Positions 10,082 through 22,535 of a DNA stretch of 64,000 nucleotides are shown in pieces. The notes beneath the pieces are model-generated. The model had not been told where the DNA came from, searched no databases, and saw nothing but the letters and a program-made list of their open reading frames with translations. This DNA is from Vespa crabro (taxonomy: Eukaryota > Arthropoda > Insecta > Hymenoptera > Vespidae). Position 1 is the stretch's first letter. Every line of letters starts with the position of its first letter. The stretch is from contig NC_060961.1 of the NCBI RefSeq assembly GCF_910589235.1, forward strand, positions 62,001 to 126,000. Reading direction: 5' to 3'. The position numbers were made by a program, and so were the translations under genes.

Positions 10082-11222
10082 GGGCAGGCTGGGAAGATGG
10101 GTACCGCGCGGCGCCCGAAACGATCAGCTGATTCTTCGATGTCACCCCGCACAACTCTAAATTTATTTCCGCTGGAGGATGAAAACACAAAACAGCGAAG
10201 GAAAATTAGTCGTATCCTTAATTTTCACTTGGCAATGGAGTTGAGGCGAGATGCGTCGAAGTCGTCGATTTTCACTTCTTGCGAAAGGAGGATCAACACA
10301 CAGGGCGAAATCGCGCGCGTAGTCCGAGTATATTCGCGACGAAATATAAGAAATCGAGGGTTAAAAGTGTAGGAATAGGTTAAAGAATATGGTCGAACGT
10401 TCGTTCGAAAGAATGGACACGAGCGAGTAGCGGCAAACTCGAAACGGTAGGCCAAGGCGTACCGTTATCGAAGAAAGCTCGCTCAGCGATTTCTCAGCCG
10501 TAGGACGGTGGGGCTGGTCAGATATACGGATGAGGATCTGCTGGGATGAGGAGGGGTAGGGGTTACCGAGAGAGGTTGTAACGTTTAAGAGAAAACTGAC
10601 CGTATCGTGTGGAACGCGTGTGCGGCACAGCGGCGTCGGCGACGGCCGGTGAGTGAATGCGCCGTGACGTTAAGCGCCCCTCCTAAGATTCCCCCCTCCC
10701 CCGTTCCCCCCCTTTCTTCCCTACCCACACGCTCCTTAAACCTCTGCTCTGCCCCTTCCCGCGATCCGTCCTCTCCTTTCGAAGCACACTCGCTTTCTCT
10801 CGTTCCTGCTCTCGTGCTCATGCTCGTGCTCTCCCTCTTCGCGTCTACCACTACTTCTCGCTCTCTCGCGAGAAGCGCGTCTTTCCCGCGCGTCTCGCGA
10901 TACTCGGCCCCCCCCCTCCTCCTCCTACTCCTCCTCCTCCTCCTCCTTAGGCCACCCCCGCCCCTCTGGCCCCGCACTACCCCGCCCTCTGCTCTTTCGC
11001 CCTCGTGCTTTTCTTCCTCTTTCCCCTATCGCGGCCTTTCCCCTCGGCCCCCTACCGAGCTTCTCCGTTCGTTCGTTCTCTTCTACCACCGCGCGGAGGC
11101 TTTACCGCCCTCCGCGCAAACTTACCCACCACTACCAATCTCGACTGGTATTATCATTAGGAGGACCGCGTCCACCGCTACCTACCACCTTCGTGTACCT
11201 TCCCTCGCGGCCCTCTTTCTTA

Positions 11223-11244
11223 TCGCGATCGCGATCGCGATCGA
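11223..11244. repeat. (CGCGAT)n short tandem repeat
   Basis: About three and a half units of a six-base, self-complementary word. Confidence 0.7.
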
Positions 11245-11969
11245 CTCTCTCTTCCGATCGACGACCCCCAAGCAAGTATTATTGCCTCCTGGCAAGGGGC
11301 CAAGTATTACGTACGAACGAAACTCCCGCGTATACGCGGCTAATCCTCCGCGCGCTCGGAATCGGATTCCGGTATCGGTTCTATCGCGGTAAACATTTTT
11401 CTCGGTGATAACTTAACGGAGAGTTAAATGGCCGAGAGTCGTTGGCCGAGAGCCGCCAAAGATACGTACGTTCAGAGGGATGCGTTCCCCGTCCCCCACT
11501 TCTTCGCTTCGCTTCGCTTCGTTTCGCTTTCCTTTCCTTTCCCGTTGTTTCTTTCGACGCACACCGTATATATTTTTCCTCTTATTCTTTTTTTCTTCCT
11601 TTATCCTTTTCTTCCAACTACACACAATGCACTAAACGAAGAAATCCGATTGATCGATACCGGCGACGTTCGCGTTTAACGCGTTATCGATCTTGGTAAT
11701 ACGCGTCGATGTGGAAAGGGATAACGAGTAAGAACTAGAAATAAGTGTGAACGGTAAGAAGAATGAAAGGATATCGGATCGATGGGAAGAGGATGCCAAG
11801 GCGGAGAAGAGAAGCAATACGATCGAAAACATAAGGATCGTTCGAAGCTGTCAGATGGACCGTAACGTTGTTCTTTCCTGGTTCTCATCGTACGACCTCG
11901 GTATACGAACAAGGTAAAACTCATACATGGATGAAACGTTTTTTCTCTCGCTATATCACACGTGCAGAC

Positions 11970-11991
11970 GCGAGCGCGCGCGCGCGCGCGC
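11970..11991. repeat. (GC)n alternating tract
   Basis: Alternating G and C, with one A near the left end. A typical Z-DNA-prone sequence. Confidence 0.85.
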
Positions 11992-12516
11992 TTTGCTGCA
12001 CCGTCGCTTTATAACCGCGCGGACTTTAGGCGAAAAAGCGCGCGCCAACGATCCGTGGCTCAAAGGCGACCCGCTGCCGAGCAGGGGGGGCCTCCTTCTC
12101 GGTAAATAGAGTTAGCATTTGCGAACTCTCGTCGCGTGGAACTCTCGTACGCGTGAGCCCGTGCGCGCGTGATCCGTGCGTTAACACTCGTGCGTGCGCG
12201 GCCTGCGCGACACACGGCGTGCGTAGTCCACCTTTCGACAGGCGGCCCGACTCTTCGAGCAGTCGCGTTGTGACTGCCTCTTCGGACTTGCCACTGAAAG
12301 TGGAGAACGGGACGAAGAGTCCCACCTCCTCGTGCCACCTCCAACCGGGTGGGTACCAGCCCATCGGACCCTCCTTCTCCTTTCCTGTCCGACGTATCGC
12401 TCCTTCTACGCGCCACCATTCTTCCGTCTCTACCTCGATTCTCGAACCGTACCACCGAACCTTAGCCGTGCGTTAGACCGACGTCCCCACCGGCTGAACC
12501 CCCATGCCCTCTCCCC

Positions 12517-12520
<4 letters not shown>

Positions 12521-12576
<56 letters not shown>
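12521..12576. repeat. (TC)n microsatellite
   Basis: About 55 bp of perfect TC dinucleotides. Confidence 0.95.
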
Positions 12577-12577
<1 letters not shown>

Positions 12578-12766
12578 TCTCCTTCCCTTTGCTGCTCCAT
12601 CCAAGATCTCGCTCTTTATCCCTCGGCTCGAGAGTACTGGCACGGAGTCATTGTCGTTTACGTACTACCTGGGAGGATATTTACCTGTCCGGTTTGACCC
12701 TAGGATGGTCTCGGTACTTTCACCTCGACTTGGAAATATCCTTGTCTTTAGGTTCCTAATGTAGGT

Positions 12767-12799
<33 letters not shown>

Positions 12800-12807
12800 G
12801 AGAGAGT
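12767..12807. repeat. (AG)n microsatellite
   Basis: AG dinucleotides with one GGG interruption. Confidence 0.9.
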
Positions 12808-13369
12808 TGTAGGACGGTCGACACCTGCTCGAAACCTATGCACCGAAATGCATACATATATAAATACTTTTTCGACATAATAGCTAAGATTTTCCTTACT
12901 TTTACCGTATCCGCTCCGAACCATTTATCATCTTACTTTTACCGAGAAACACACGTTGTCGCGTTGTCAAAGTTTCTACGTCGTAAATCTTTTTTACTTT
13001 ACTGCTGTACAAATAACAAAAAGTTTTTCGTTGCATATGGTATAACGTGCACGGAGACCCACATCGGTTATTCCATAGCAGAGAGAGAGAGAGAGGGAGT
13101 CGATGGTCAGTCCGACGTTAGGATAGAGAGATATAGATAATTACGCAAAGAGATTTTTCGTTAAGGATTCCTTTAAGAAGCCTTAAGAAGAGAAAGTCTA
13201 TACTATCCAATTGGGTAGTCGCATATGTATAGAGTGTGCTTGGTCGAAATCTATAGGAAGGTACCATGAGGTAAAATCACCAATGACTTTTTCAGGAATT
13301 CTCTCGTGGAAGCTCTCGTTCGCGGGTAAGAGGTTTCCGCGCACGAGGATCGGAGAGTAAATGGATGGC

Positions 13370-13427
13370 GCCGTCGCCGTCGCCGTCGCCGGCGCCACCA
13401 CGGAGCAACGACGGCGACGGCGACGGC
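13370..13427. repeat. GC-rich inverted repeat (19-bp arms, 20-nt loop)
   Basis: The left arm 13370-13388 is built of GTCGCC units and the right arm 13409-13427 of GGCGAC units. The arms pair perfectly over 19 bp. The sequence could form a very stable hairpin or cruciform. Confidence 0.85.
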
Positions 13428-14165
13428 AACGGCGACGCCGCTACTTGCGCGCCGTGACGCTCGGGTGGCGCCCGAGCACGCGTCACGAGGCGCTAGAAAA
13501 GCGAAGGTGCCCACGGATGTATTTTTTAATTATTGATTTTAATGACGAGGAGAGCCGCGCCAACGCCATCTTGGATGCTGGGCGGAGTAAGGAGCGCCGC
13601 GGCGGTTCCCCCGTCCCTCCCTATCCTCTCCTCTCCTCACCTCTTCCCCTCGTACCGTCATTCTCGTTCTTCTCGAGCTGATTCTCCCTCCCTCCCTCCC
13701 TCCCTCTCTCTCTCTCCTCCTCCTCCACCTTTCGCTCTTTTCTCTTTACGCGCGGGGCTCTTTCGTTCGCGCTCTTGCCCTCTGTCCCTCTCCCTTCCCT
13801 GCTCTGGCCCTACTCCTTCCAACGCCACCTTCTTTTACTCCTTCTCTCACTACTACCATTAATACTACTACTACTTTTACATACTTCTATTCCCCTACCC
13901 CGTTCTCCTTCGACTCTGGGTAACCCCCTTGTGTTCGTCCAACCCTCCTTTCCTCTTCTCTAATATCGAAAGATAGACGAATGATGATTAAGAAAACGTT
14001 GCTGGGTGAGAGTTACGAAGATGACTCGAAACACCCTCATCTTCCTTTCTTCCTTGAGATCTTCGTATTGCCGGCGAAAATAAAACCACTATGTGGAAGT
14101 GACGACGGTGCGTAATAATTACGTACACTGATAAAGAATGAACTCGTGCTGACGGATAGGAGGGC

Positions 14166-14213
14166 GAGCGAGCGAGCGAGTGAGCGAGAGAGAGAGAGAG
14201 AGAGAGAGAGAGG
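14166..14213. repeat. (GCGA)n followed by (GA)n
   Basis: Several GCGA units lead into GA dinucleotides. Confidence 0.9.
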
Positions 14214-14808
14214 AATCGCGGCAAAACTTATATCATACGTATTATTGTTGACGCGAAGCGTTTTCCATAGACCTTTACCTAAATGTAATAGATATTCTTT
14301 TTCAAACTTGTCTTTCTCATATACACGCTCGACCGTATTTAATTACTTTCTTTCAAGAGAAAATATCTATGTACGTACACTTGGACGACTCGACGACTTG
14401 ACCGCTAAGTTGCTTTATCTTATCGTACGACTCTTTCCTCGAACCTTCGTCCGAGCTTCGTCCAAGCTTCGTCCCACTTCAAACTCGAGCCGCACACGAT
14501 TGTGCGTGTTTCGCTACCTCCTGGAAAGTTCATTCCGAGTATGTAGAAATAGTGCATGCCCGCTTAGCGAGAATGCTAAATATAAAGGGCAGAAGCGCTT
14601 TTTCTCGAGTCTCAACATTTTTCTAATTAAGATAATGTATTTACATAAGCTCGGATAAACAAAACCGAATTCGAAAGCGAGCTGCACATCTTTTACGTTA
14701 AACGCAATGACCGGATGGAAGGGCGATAGAAAAGCCGAGCAAGGAAAAGTGTACGTAGGTGTAGGTAGAAACGCAAAGGGAAGTACGAGATGTTGCAATG
14801 AATAGCAA

Positions 14809-14812
<4 letters not shown>

Positions 14813-14856
<44 letters not shown>
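14813..14856. repeat. (GA)n microsatellite
   Basis: Perfect GA dinucleotides. Confidence 0.95.
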
Positions 14857-14859
<3 letters not shown>

Positions 14860-15703
14860 AAGAGTATGTTGGGATGAAACGAAACAAAGAAACGGTACCA
14901 AAAGGAATACGGTAGGTAAGGTATTCTCGAAACACAGCCCAATTCCTCCTCGGTTCCTTGCGAACCGAGGCTGCCTTGCTCGCTTTCTTCCCTTTTACGA
15001 TCAGGATAACGAATCAACCAACTTTCTTCCTTGTATCATCCATGCGGTATCCGACTGCGTGCTCTTATAGGCGTCGAGCCTTGATAAGCGTCGAGACAGG
15101 AAAACGCGGAGAGAAAACGATGGCGTACGACGACGTAAAGAAAAGAGAGGATGGTCGTCGATGGGACGGAGTCGGTGGAAGAGAATGAGTACCCAAGTAC
15201 GAAAAGAAGACAAAGAAAGGCGGAGAGCGAGAGAGAGAGAGAGAGAGAGAAACAGTCGAGAAGCAAAGAAGCAGAAGAAGGAGAGCGGAAGAAGGAGAGA
15301 AGGAAGCGCGAGCAGGAGGAGACGAAGAAGAAGCAAGAAGAAGGAGAAAAGACGAAGCAGGGTGGTTTTAGCACTGTGTGCTGCTAGAGAGAGGGACAAT
15401 GAGAGTGGGAGAGAGAGAGAGAGAGGTGGCGGAGGTGGAATTAATGCACGCACCGGGCCACGTACCCAAACCCTTACAGAGCTGCCAGCCTACTTCGTTA
15501 TACGACAAGTATAAGAGGAGAGCACAGAGACTTTTATTGATCGCCTGGCAAAAACTCAGGAACCCTCATTTCGTCCTCCGTACCCCCGACTCCCTTTTAC
15601 CAAGCGACTTTCTACCCCCTTTTCTCACCAACCCCGCGCGAGCCCTTCGACCAAAACGTAACGTCAACTGGCAGCATAGTCAAGGTCGCTTTTGTTATCG
15701 ACA

Positions 15704-15731
15704 TCGACGTCGACGTCGACGTCGACGTCGA
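15704..15731. repeat. (TCGACG)n perfect palindrome of 28 bp
   Basis: Tandem TCGACG units in which each hexamer junction is self-complementary, so the whole 28-bp block equals its reverse complement. It contains repeated GACGTC and GTCGAC words. Confidence 0.85.
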
Positions 15732-16599
15732 AAGGCATACATAATGTCTAATATTTTTCGAATATCTTTATTTCGAGTCAAAGTCGAGAAAGTTTTTACT
15801 ATCTGACGGCCGGCAATCCCGTAGATCCCCGATTGACACCGGTACGAATCTAAAGTATCGTTGAACCCGATCGATTAGCTCGTTCAAAATCGAGTGGATG
15901 AAAAGAATGATTTTGATTTTGGGGAATATCGAGGATCGAGTATCGATAACGACCATGGTACGATCCACCGTCAAAATATTATTCCTAGGATTCGCTATTA
16001 AGCCAAAGTGAAAAAGAAGAAACGTAGTAGAAACTTTTGTAGTCTTTCAAAAATATATCATGACAAAAAGTTCACTACCCCGTTGAACCTACGTATACCT
16101 ACGTTAATACGTACCAGCGTACGTATGTATGCATTTTATGCACGTCTTATTATAGTATCTCAGCAGAATAAATCTTTTGAAAGATTTTCAGGTTGCGAAG
16201 CGTCGCGGTGGTACCTTTGGTCTGGTTCTCTTTATACTCTTCAACAATTAAGTCTTTGTTTAACATAGAAAAATCAAGTCGCATTGTATGACGAACTCAT
16301 TTCTTTTTCGACAACGGTTTGCTCCTCTAAGCCGTATCTATGGACGCATCTACGGACGTATCTACGGAGCGTATCCATGCTTTCGTATCGGTACTTTTGC
16401 AGCTTAAAAACATACAAGTACCGTCGAGTCCAGAGGAAAATGTACTCTCACGATGGTGCGGCTTGTGTGCGCAAGGGACAGGGTAGCGTACCGGCTCGGA
16501 GGATAGAGAGGGTGAGAAACGGTGAACGGGTGAGATGTGTTTGTTCCACACGAGCTATTGTCCGCCAAGACTACCTTTCCATTGTTTGTTACAGTCTCG

Positions 16600-16601
<2 letters not shown>

Positions 16602-16670
<69 letters not shown>
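16602..16670. repeat. (CT)n microsatellite
   Basis: Nearly perfect CT dinucleotides. Confidence 0.95.
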
Positions 16671-16737
16671 AACAACAGCCTCCCCCTATCATTCGGTATC
16701 TTACATCGCGCTCCGTACTATGTATCGCCTTAGAGGC

Positions 16738-16753
16738 GAATATTCGAATATTC
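16738..16753. repeat. 16-bp perfect palindrome
   Basis: Two GAATATTC octamers in tandem; the 16-bp block is its own reverse complement. Confidence 0.7.
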
Positions 16754-16781
16754 TTCCTCTTTTTTCCTTCTTCTTCTTCTT

Positions 16782-16815
16782 TCTTCCTTCCTTCCTTCCT
16801 TCCTTCCTTCCTTTT
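16782..16815. repeat. (CCTT)n microsatellite
   Basis: About eight tetranucleotide units. Confidence 0.9.
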
Positions 16816-17650
16816 TATTTTCACGTCTTTCTTACGAAAATATCTCCTCTTTTTTCAAGTCTTCGACGGACCGATGTTTCTCGGAACTATAGTAAATCTC
16901 ACGCGGGCGAATCGAATTTGTTCGGGTTCGAGAATATTACGATGGGGAAAAACTTTCTGTCGGAAGGTTAATCGAGACGGTACAGGGATTTGACGTTATT
17001 TCATCGTCCTTTAAGAAAAATATCGGATACCATTTATCAGAGCATCTAACGCGCCGGAATCGTTTTCTCATTTTCCATCGAATAGTACGAATACCTACAC
17101 GTGAGAAAATGAATAATTTAGATTGTCTCGGAGGAAACGAAAGATTAGACTCGTCATTTTCAACGTCTTATAATATCTAATGATTAAAGTCTCCTGCAGG
17201 GAAATATAGTCGAGCGGTCAACGCGACGATATTAGAAGATATTCGGTGTCTACGAGGAGAAGAGAGATGAACGATATATCAGGAACGAAAGGAACAAAAA
17301 AAAAGCGAGAGGAAGGTGGATGAGAGTATGAGGATGGTGCAGAAGCACAGGGTGGCACAACCTCCTGGAAATATTCTAATAAGCAAAATTTTCGCTTTTG
17401 TATTTAAGAAAAGGGAAAGAAGTGGTACGGCGCGCGAGTGAGAAGGAACGACAAGGGGCTCGCGACGGAAGAAAGAAATGCGGCGCAGCAACCCTACCCG
17501 TACTTGGTGTTAGTCGCGATGGTAATGGTGGTAGCTAGCGATGCCGCTTTTCAAGGGGTTGGAGCGAGATGAACAAGTGGAAGGTGGTTGAAGGAGGAAG
17601 CAAAAGTAGAAGAAGCAGAAGAAGAAGAAGAAGAAGGAGAGGTGGAGGAA

Positions 17651-17652
<2 letters not shown>

Positions 17653-17713
<61 letters not shown>
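17653..17713. repeat. (TAG)n microsatellite
   Basis: About 60 bp of perfect GTA/TAG units, preceded by GAA units at about 17615-17638. Confidence 0.95.
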
Positions 17714-18177
17714 GTGGGGAAGGAGGAAGAGGTAGATGAGAAGGAGGTGGTCGTATTGTCTCAAGGGGATGGTTGCTCGTGGTGCGGTGCGGATTGAGGG
17801 GACACCGTGTGCGCGGGAAGAAGACAACCGTTCGTAGGGTGGTTTCCTATACTCGGCACTGTCCTGGTGGTGGAAGGAACGAAACGGCAGAAGAAGCGGA
17901 AGAAGGAGACGAAGAAACGCTGGCGGAAGAAAGAGAAAAGAAGGGATAGGTGAGAGGAGAGTAGGGGTGGTAGAGGGTGGTCGAGGAGAGGGCAGAAACG
18001 TAAAGGGGGTAAGACGCTGCATGAAGGGTTGGAAATGTAGATAGAATTTCTTCATTTCGCGTCCTTCGCGCCCCTCTCTTCAGCCCCGCGTCGACCACCG
18101 CGCGATCTCACCCCTTCTCTCTTCCTCGTACTCTTCCTCCCCCTCCTCCTACTCGTCGTTCTCATCCTCATCCTCGT

Positions 18178-18296
18178 TGTCGTCGTCGTCGTCGTCGTCG
18201 TAGTCGTCGTCGTCGTAGTCGTCGTCGTAGTCGTCGTCGTCGTAGTCGTCGTCGTCGTCGTAGTCGTCGTCGTCGTAGTCGTCGTCCTTCTCCTCG
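18178..18296. repeat. (GTC)n with periodic GTA interruptions
   Basis: About 40 trinucleotides in which GTC runs of two to five units are separated by single GTA units. It is open in three minus-strand frames (Asp/Tyr, Thr and Arg/Leu), as expected of a triplet repeat. No Asp-rich protein family is recognised in it. Confidence 0.9.
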
Positions 18297-18569
18297 TCCA
18301 CGTCGTCCTCGTCGTCTTTTCCTCCGTTTTCCCCAACCTTCTCGAGCTTCTTTCCACGCCGTCCTCTGCCCACCCACACAGCAAGCCGAACACCCTCGCC
18401 AACCCCCGACCCTGCCCTCTCATTTCACCCATCCCCGCCATTCTTTCTCTTAAGACTCCGCGGCAGAGGAATCGTTAAAATCTGGCCGTACCCTCGGTAC
18501 CCACTCCACCCTTCACCGTCAAGCCCGCTCGCGCGCAACTCCTCTTCATCTTTTTTCTCTCCCACCCTT

Positions 18570-18597
<28 letters not shown>

Positions 18598-18600
<3 letters not shown>

Positions 18601-18692
18601 GCTCGTTCACTCGTTCGTTCGTTCTCTCGCTCGCTCGCTCGCTCGCGCGTTCGTTCGTTCGTTCGTTCGTTCGTTCGTTCGCTCGCTCAACG
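18598..18692. repeat. (GCTC)n / (GTTC)n composite
   Basis: Tetranucleotide units alternate between CTCG and TTCG blocks. Confidence 0.85.
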
Positions 18693-19224
18693 TCCCCCGA
18701 CTCCTTTTGCTTCCTTTGCCTCTCGTTGGAACAACCACCGGCAGCACTCCTTTCCCCCTTCTGCATCCCCCGACGTACAGTCACCAACCCTTGAATGCCG
18801 CTCACTCACTACTTACTTTCGCGGGTGGGTGGGAGGAGGTGGGCCACCCGGTAGGCCCCGCGCGCGCGGGAGGGTAGCGTTTGGCTATTAATCGAATGGG
18901 TAAGCGCGCTCGAGGGCCCCACCGCGCTCGAGTCCTTCGTTTTTTCCCCATTCGTTTCTGCTCGAGTAGTATTACGTCGATTAATTAATATTACATGATA
19001 GCCTACACTTTCTCAATCTCTCATCTATCGTTAGTGTTTTCGGAATGAAACCTTTCGTAGATATGGAAAAATTTCTTTTAAAGCGTAGAATTAACGTTAT
19101 CGAAGAGAAAAATCGATATAATCTCAATCTCATCTTGTTGGTCGTTTATGATACATTTTCTTTACGTTAGTGAAGTATCAGTAGGTCAGGATTAAATTAT
19201 GTTCATTGTCGATCGCGTTTTATT

Positions 19225-19263
19225 AAATATATATATATATGTGTATAAATATATATATATATA

Positions 19264-19302
<39 letters not shown>
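19225..19302. repeat. (TA)n microsatellite
   Basis: TA dinucleotides with two GTG interruptions. Confidence 0.9.
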
Positions 19303-19305
<3 letters not shown>

Positions 19306-19735
19306 CGCGATGATTGTAAATCTTATCAAAACTGTCGTCCGCTGATAAAGGCTTCTAGAAAGTTTTCGAACAAGTATAAGTTTCGTTACGAAGGGAAATA
19401 TTATTGCGCGCACAAACGCGCGCTAATTCATGCATCGCTATTAATTACTCGTCTTCTGTTAATTGACCTAACGATTATACTTTGAGTACACTTTTAATAT
19501 TTTCTAAGAGATCATTCATTAATATATACTTGTTATAATCGTTCTTGAAAACGCGACGATAATAATACCGAATGCGTGATCGGCGAACGTAGGGAAAGAA
19601 ATTGGTCCAAATTCGAAGATGGTTTTAAGGTCAAAGATAATCGTGTCGCAGATACCCTTATTTTCGGTTTCTCTATTCTACCATCCTCGCCTTACACACC
19701 TTTGAATTGTTCTACTCGCTCATCGCGTTCCTTCC

Positions 19736-19740
<5 letters not shown>

Positions 19741-19773
<33 letters not shown>
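19741..19773. repeat. (CT)n microsatellite
   Basis: Perfect CT dinucleotides. Confidence 0.95.
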
Positions 19774-19775
<2 letters not shown>

Positions 19776-20410
19776 GCCCGCGTTCGCTCTCTCTTCCTTC
19801 TCCCCTACCCGGTCTCACTCTCACTCTCACTCTATCCCTTGGTGCGAGCACCTAGAAAGTTTCCAACCAATATTCTAGGGTTAGCGTTTCGAGTATCGAT
19901 AATCTTTGTCACTTAAATGTCGATGAAAAGATTTAAGAAGAGACAGATATCGAAGGACGAGAAAAAAATTAATTACAATTTATTTCTCTTATCGTACGTC
20001 GTTGGATTTTCTTTATCATTTACTTACATTTCTTTATATTACGCTGTGTGCGGGCGTGTAGAGAATCTTCTCCTACCTACGGATGCGCGTCCTGATCTTC
20101 TTTTGTTTAAGTTTTAACAAAGGCAATTTTACATCGAAAAAATTTCAGAACGCTCGTCATCGTTTGCATTCGCGAATGTTCGCTACGTCTACCCCATCTG
20201 TCGCGTTTATCGCGAGAGAAAGGAGGCTGGAAAAAAAGTTGTAGGGGATCGAGGATGGTAAACCTCCGGCTTGCGCGAAAAATATGTAAAGTATTGATTG
20301 CATTTTATAATTACTTGGAGACGGTCGTCTTAGCTACCCTACCTACTCTCGCGCCACCCTCCATTTCCGTCCACCCTCATCCACGACGTTCTCTCACCCT
20401 CCGAAAGGAG

Positions 20411-20426
20411 CCTTCGCCGGCGAAGG
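20411..20426. repeat. 16-bp perfect GC-rich palindrome
   Basis: CCTTCGCCGGCGAAGG equals its own reverse complement. Its core GCCGGCGAA recurs at about 20686-20694. Confidence 0.7.
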
Positions 20427-20940
20427 TTGTCTTTTTTTCTTTCCTTTCCTCCTTTGGCTAACCTTCGATCTTCCTTTTCCTTTCCTTCTCTTTTTTACTT
20501 TCTTCTTTCTTCCTTCATTTTTCCTTTTTCCTTTTACTTTTGCCGTATCTTAAGGGCCTCTCGCATACGACGTCTCTTCACGTGGGTTTCGAGTCTTCGA
20601 CTCGAAGAACAGTAGACTTTAATTACCAATAGTAAAATATGTCGATGAGATATCTAAAGCGGGATAACAGGCGAAGGTGTTTGCGCCGGCGAAAAGAGTA
20701 ATAGAGAGTAATAGAGAGAATAGATATGAGTTCTTTTTTTACCGGTCGTTGCATCATTTAATCCTGCCAAAAGAACGTTAAGGGGGACGTTAATTAGAGG
20801 AAAGGAGGGAAGTGGATTAAGGAAAAAAGTCGAATGGAAAAGTCTTTCCTCTTACGATTCGATCGCGGAGGATGCGGTAGGCGCGTGCACGCGTTCAGTG
20901 CCGGCAGTGCCGGCAGTGCCAGCAGTGCCGACCGGCACCA

Positions 20941-20984
20941 TCGCTCGCTCGTTCGCTCGCTCGCTCGCTCGCTCGTTCGCTCGC
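20941..20984. repeat. (GCTC)n tetranucleotide tract
   Basis: TCGC units with GTTC interruptions, next to short GTGCCGGCA-type repeats at about 20898-20935. Confidence 0.85.
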
Positions 20985-21628
20985 CGTTTGCTATCTTTAG
21001 CTATCTTTTGGCTATCGTCTTGTGTAGCGAGACCGGCACCACCGGCACCACCGGCATCGACGGCACTATCAGCGGCAAAGAGTAGTAGCCCGCTCGGCTG
21101 GCGGAGGTAGGTGGTGAAGCGGCTGGTAGAAACGCACGTAAGGGTTTTCTCGGTTTCTTACGGCAAAGGAGTGGGAGTTTGTGTCGGAAGAGGGTTGAGG
21201 AGACCGGTGGGCGGGAGGGAGGGAGGGAGGGGGTCGGAAGGGAAGAAGCGATGGTCGGGGGTAGAGCGGTTCTGCCTAGAAGTTGCGCCCAGCATTTTAA
21301 TCGATTTCATTTGCGCGCATGTGAGCGAGTGAGCTCGACCGAGAGCAAGAGAGAGAGAGGAACGGCGAGGGGGAGAGAGAGACAGAGAGAGAGCGAGAGA
21401 GAGAGAGAGAAAAAGACGGGTTCGCGCGGTGGTGCCTCGCGCGCGCGAGAGAGAGAAAGAGCCGCGCGGCTGAAACGGGGAGGGGAGGGGGGACGAGCGG
21501 GCCGGTAAAGCGGGAAAGACGGAGATCGAGAAAGAGAACCGAAAGGGAGAGCGAGAGGTACCCGCTGCTGCCGAAGAAGGCGAGAGCACGAGAGGCCGAG
21601 AGGGACGGAAGAAGCGCGGCTCCTCCGG

Positions 21629-21636
21629 TATATAAA
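21629..21636 (+). promoter_or_regulatory. TATA-box-like motif
   Basis: TATATAAA at the 3' end of a GC- and GA-rich stretch. It matches the TATA consensus, but no transcription unit downstream is visible, so its role is uncertain. Confidence 0.2.
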
Positions 21637-22039
21637 CCTTTCTTTGTTTTGCTTTGCTTGCGTCATTAGGGGTTGGGGATGGATGAGAAAGCGGAGGAGG
21701 TGGAGGAGGTAGAGCTCGAGGAAGAAGTGGAAATGGTAGTGGAGGCAACAGCGACGTCGAGGGACGGAGGAAAACTCTGTGAGAGAGGGCGTGGTTCTTC
21801 TGCAATCTACATATAGGCATCCGTGCAGACGACCTTAGTTACGTGTACTATATACCTACCTACCTACGTACGTGCGTGTCTGCGGGGACATGCACGAGAA
21901 GGCTGCCAGAGGGGTGAAAGAGACGGAGATAGCAAAAGAGAACGCGTGCTTTCCGTACGTGCATGCTCTAACTCTCTTCGTTCTCGAGTTTCGAGTTCGT
22001 CACTGGCGTCTCCGTCGGTGCAGGCGTCGGCATCGAGTC

Positions 22040-22098
22040 GCCTCGTCTCGCCTCGCCTCGCCTCGCCTCGCCTCGCCTCGCCTCGCCTCGCTTCGCCT
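22040..22098. repeat. (CCTCG)n pentanucleotide tract
   Basis: About eleven CCTCG units, decaying into CCTAG and CCTTA variants up to about 22140. The complementary unit recurs in inverted orientation at 22996-23030. Confidence 0.9.
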
Positions 22099-22535
22099 AG
22101 ACTAGCCTAGCCTAGCTTTGCCTTACCTTACCTCGCTTCTCTCTACTAATAATTCTCACGATGGGCCGACACACGTTCGAGTTAAAACTTTGCGATATGT
22201 CTTGCAGTAACGGGAGCCCGCGTCAAGCGGTCTCAAACACAACGACGACCACCACAGTCGTCATAGTCGCAAAGACCGATCCGATCATATCTTATTTTCT
22301 AAAAATTAAATACGCACAATCTATTCGCACTCTATTTGAAAGATTTATCTCTTCGTACTTTAGAAGTTGAGATATTTCATTGAAACTTTCACCTTCATCA
22401 AAGACGAATGGACGTTATAACTTTGTATCCATCGTGTCGATGATAGTACGAAATAAAAGGAATAATAGTTATTAACGGTAATCTCGAGTCGAAAATCGAA
22501 TCGAAGAGTAGCAATCAGCTGACGCAAAAGTTCGC

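Larger units (their letters stand above)
7662..10600. other. Upstream non-coding stretch with GAA, GA and GATA repeats
   Basis: No supported gene. From 8071 to 9460 it is mostly unique AT-rich sequence. Repeat tracts are annotated separately. Confidence 0.55.
10600..13700. other. GC-rich, pyrimidine-skewed non-coding stretch
   Basis: C- and T-rich low-complexity DNA. A long open frame at 10607-11392 (plus) translates to Ser/Pro/Leu/Arg low complexity and is attributed to base composition. No domain is recognised. Confidence 0.5.
13700..18840. other. Non-coding stretch dominated by simple repeats
   Basis: No supported gene. Unique sequence at about 14220-14800, 15440-16590 and 16820-17600 separates GA, CT, CCTT, TAG and GTC tracts. 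Frames over these tracts are repeat artefacts. Confidence 0.5.
18841..22030. other. Non-coding stretch with mixed unique sequence and repeats
   Basis: AT-rich unique sequence at 18950-19700 and 19880-20340; GC-rich and purine-rich sequence from 20860 to 21780. A TATA-like motif lies at 21629. No coding exon is supported. Confidence 0.5.

Noticed and set aside
10607..11392. 261-codon plus-strand open frame
   Set aside because: Starts at GTG, low-complexity composition in GC-rich DNA, with a long overlapping antisense frame; no recognisable motif.
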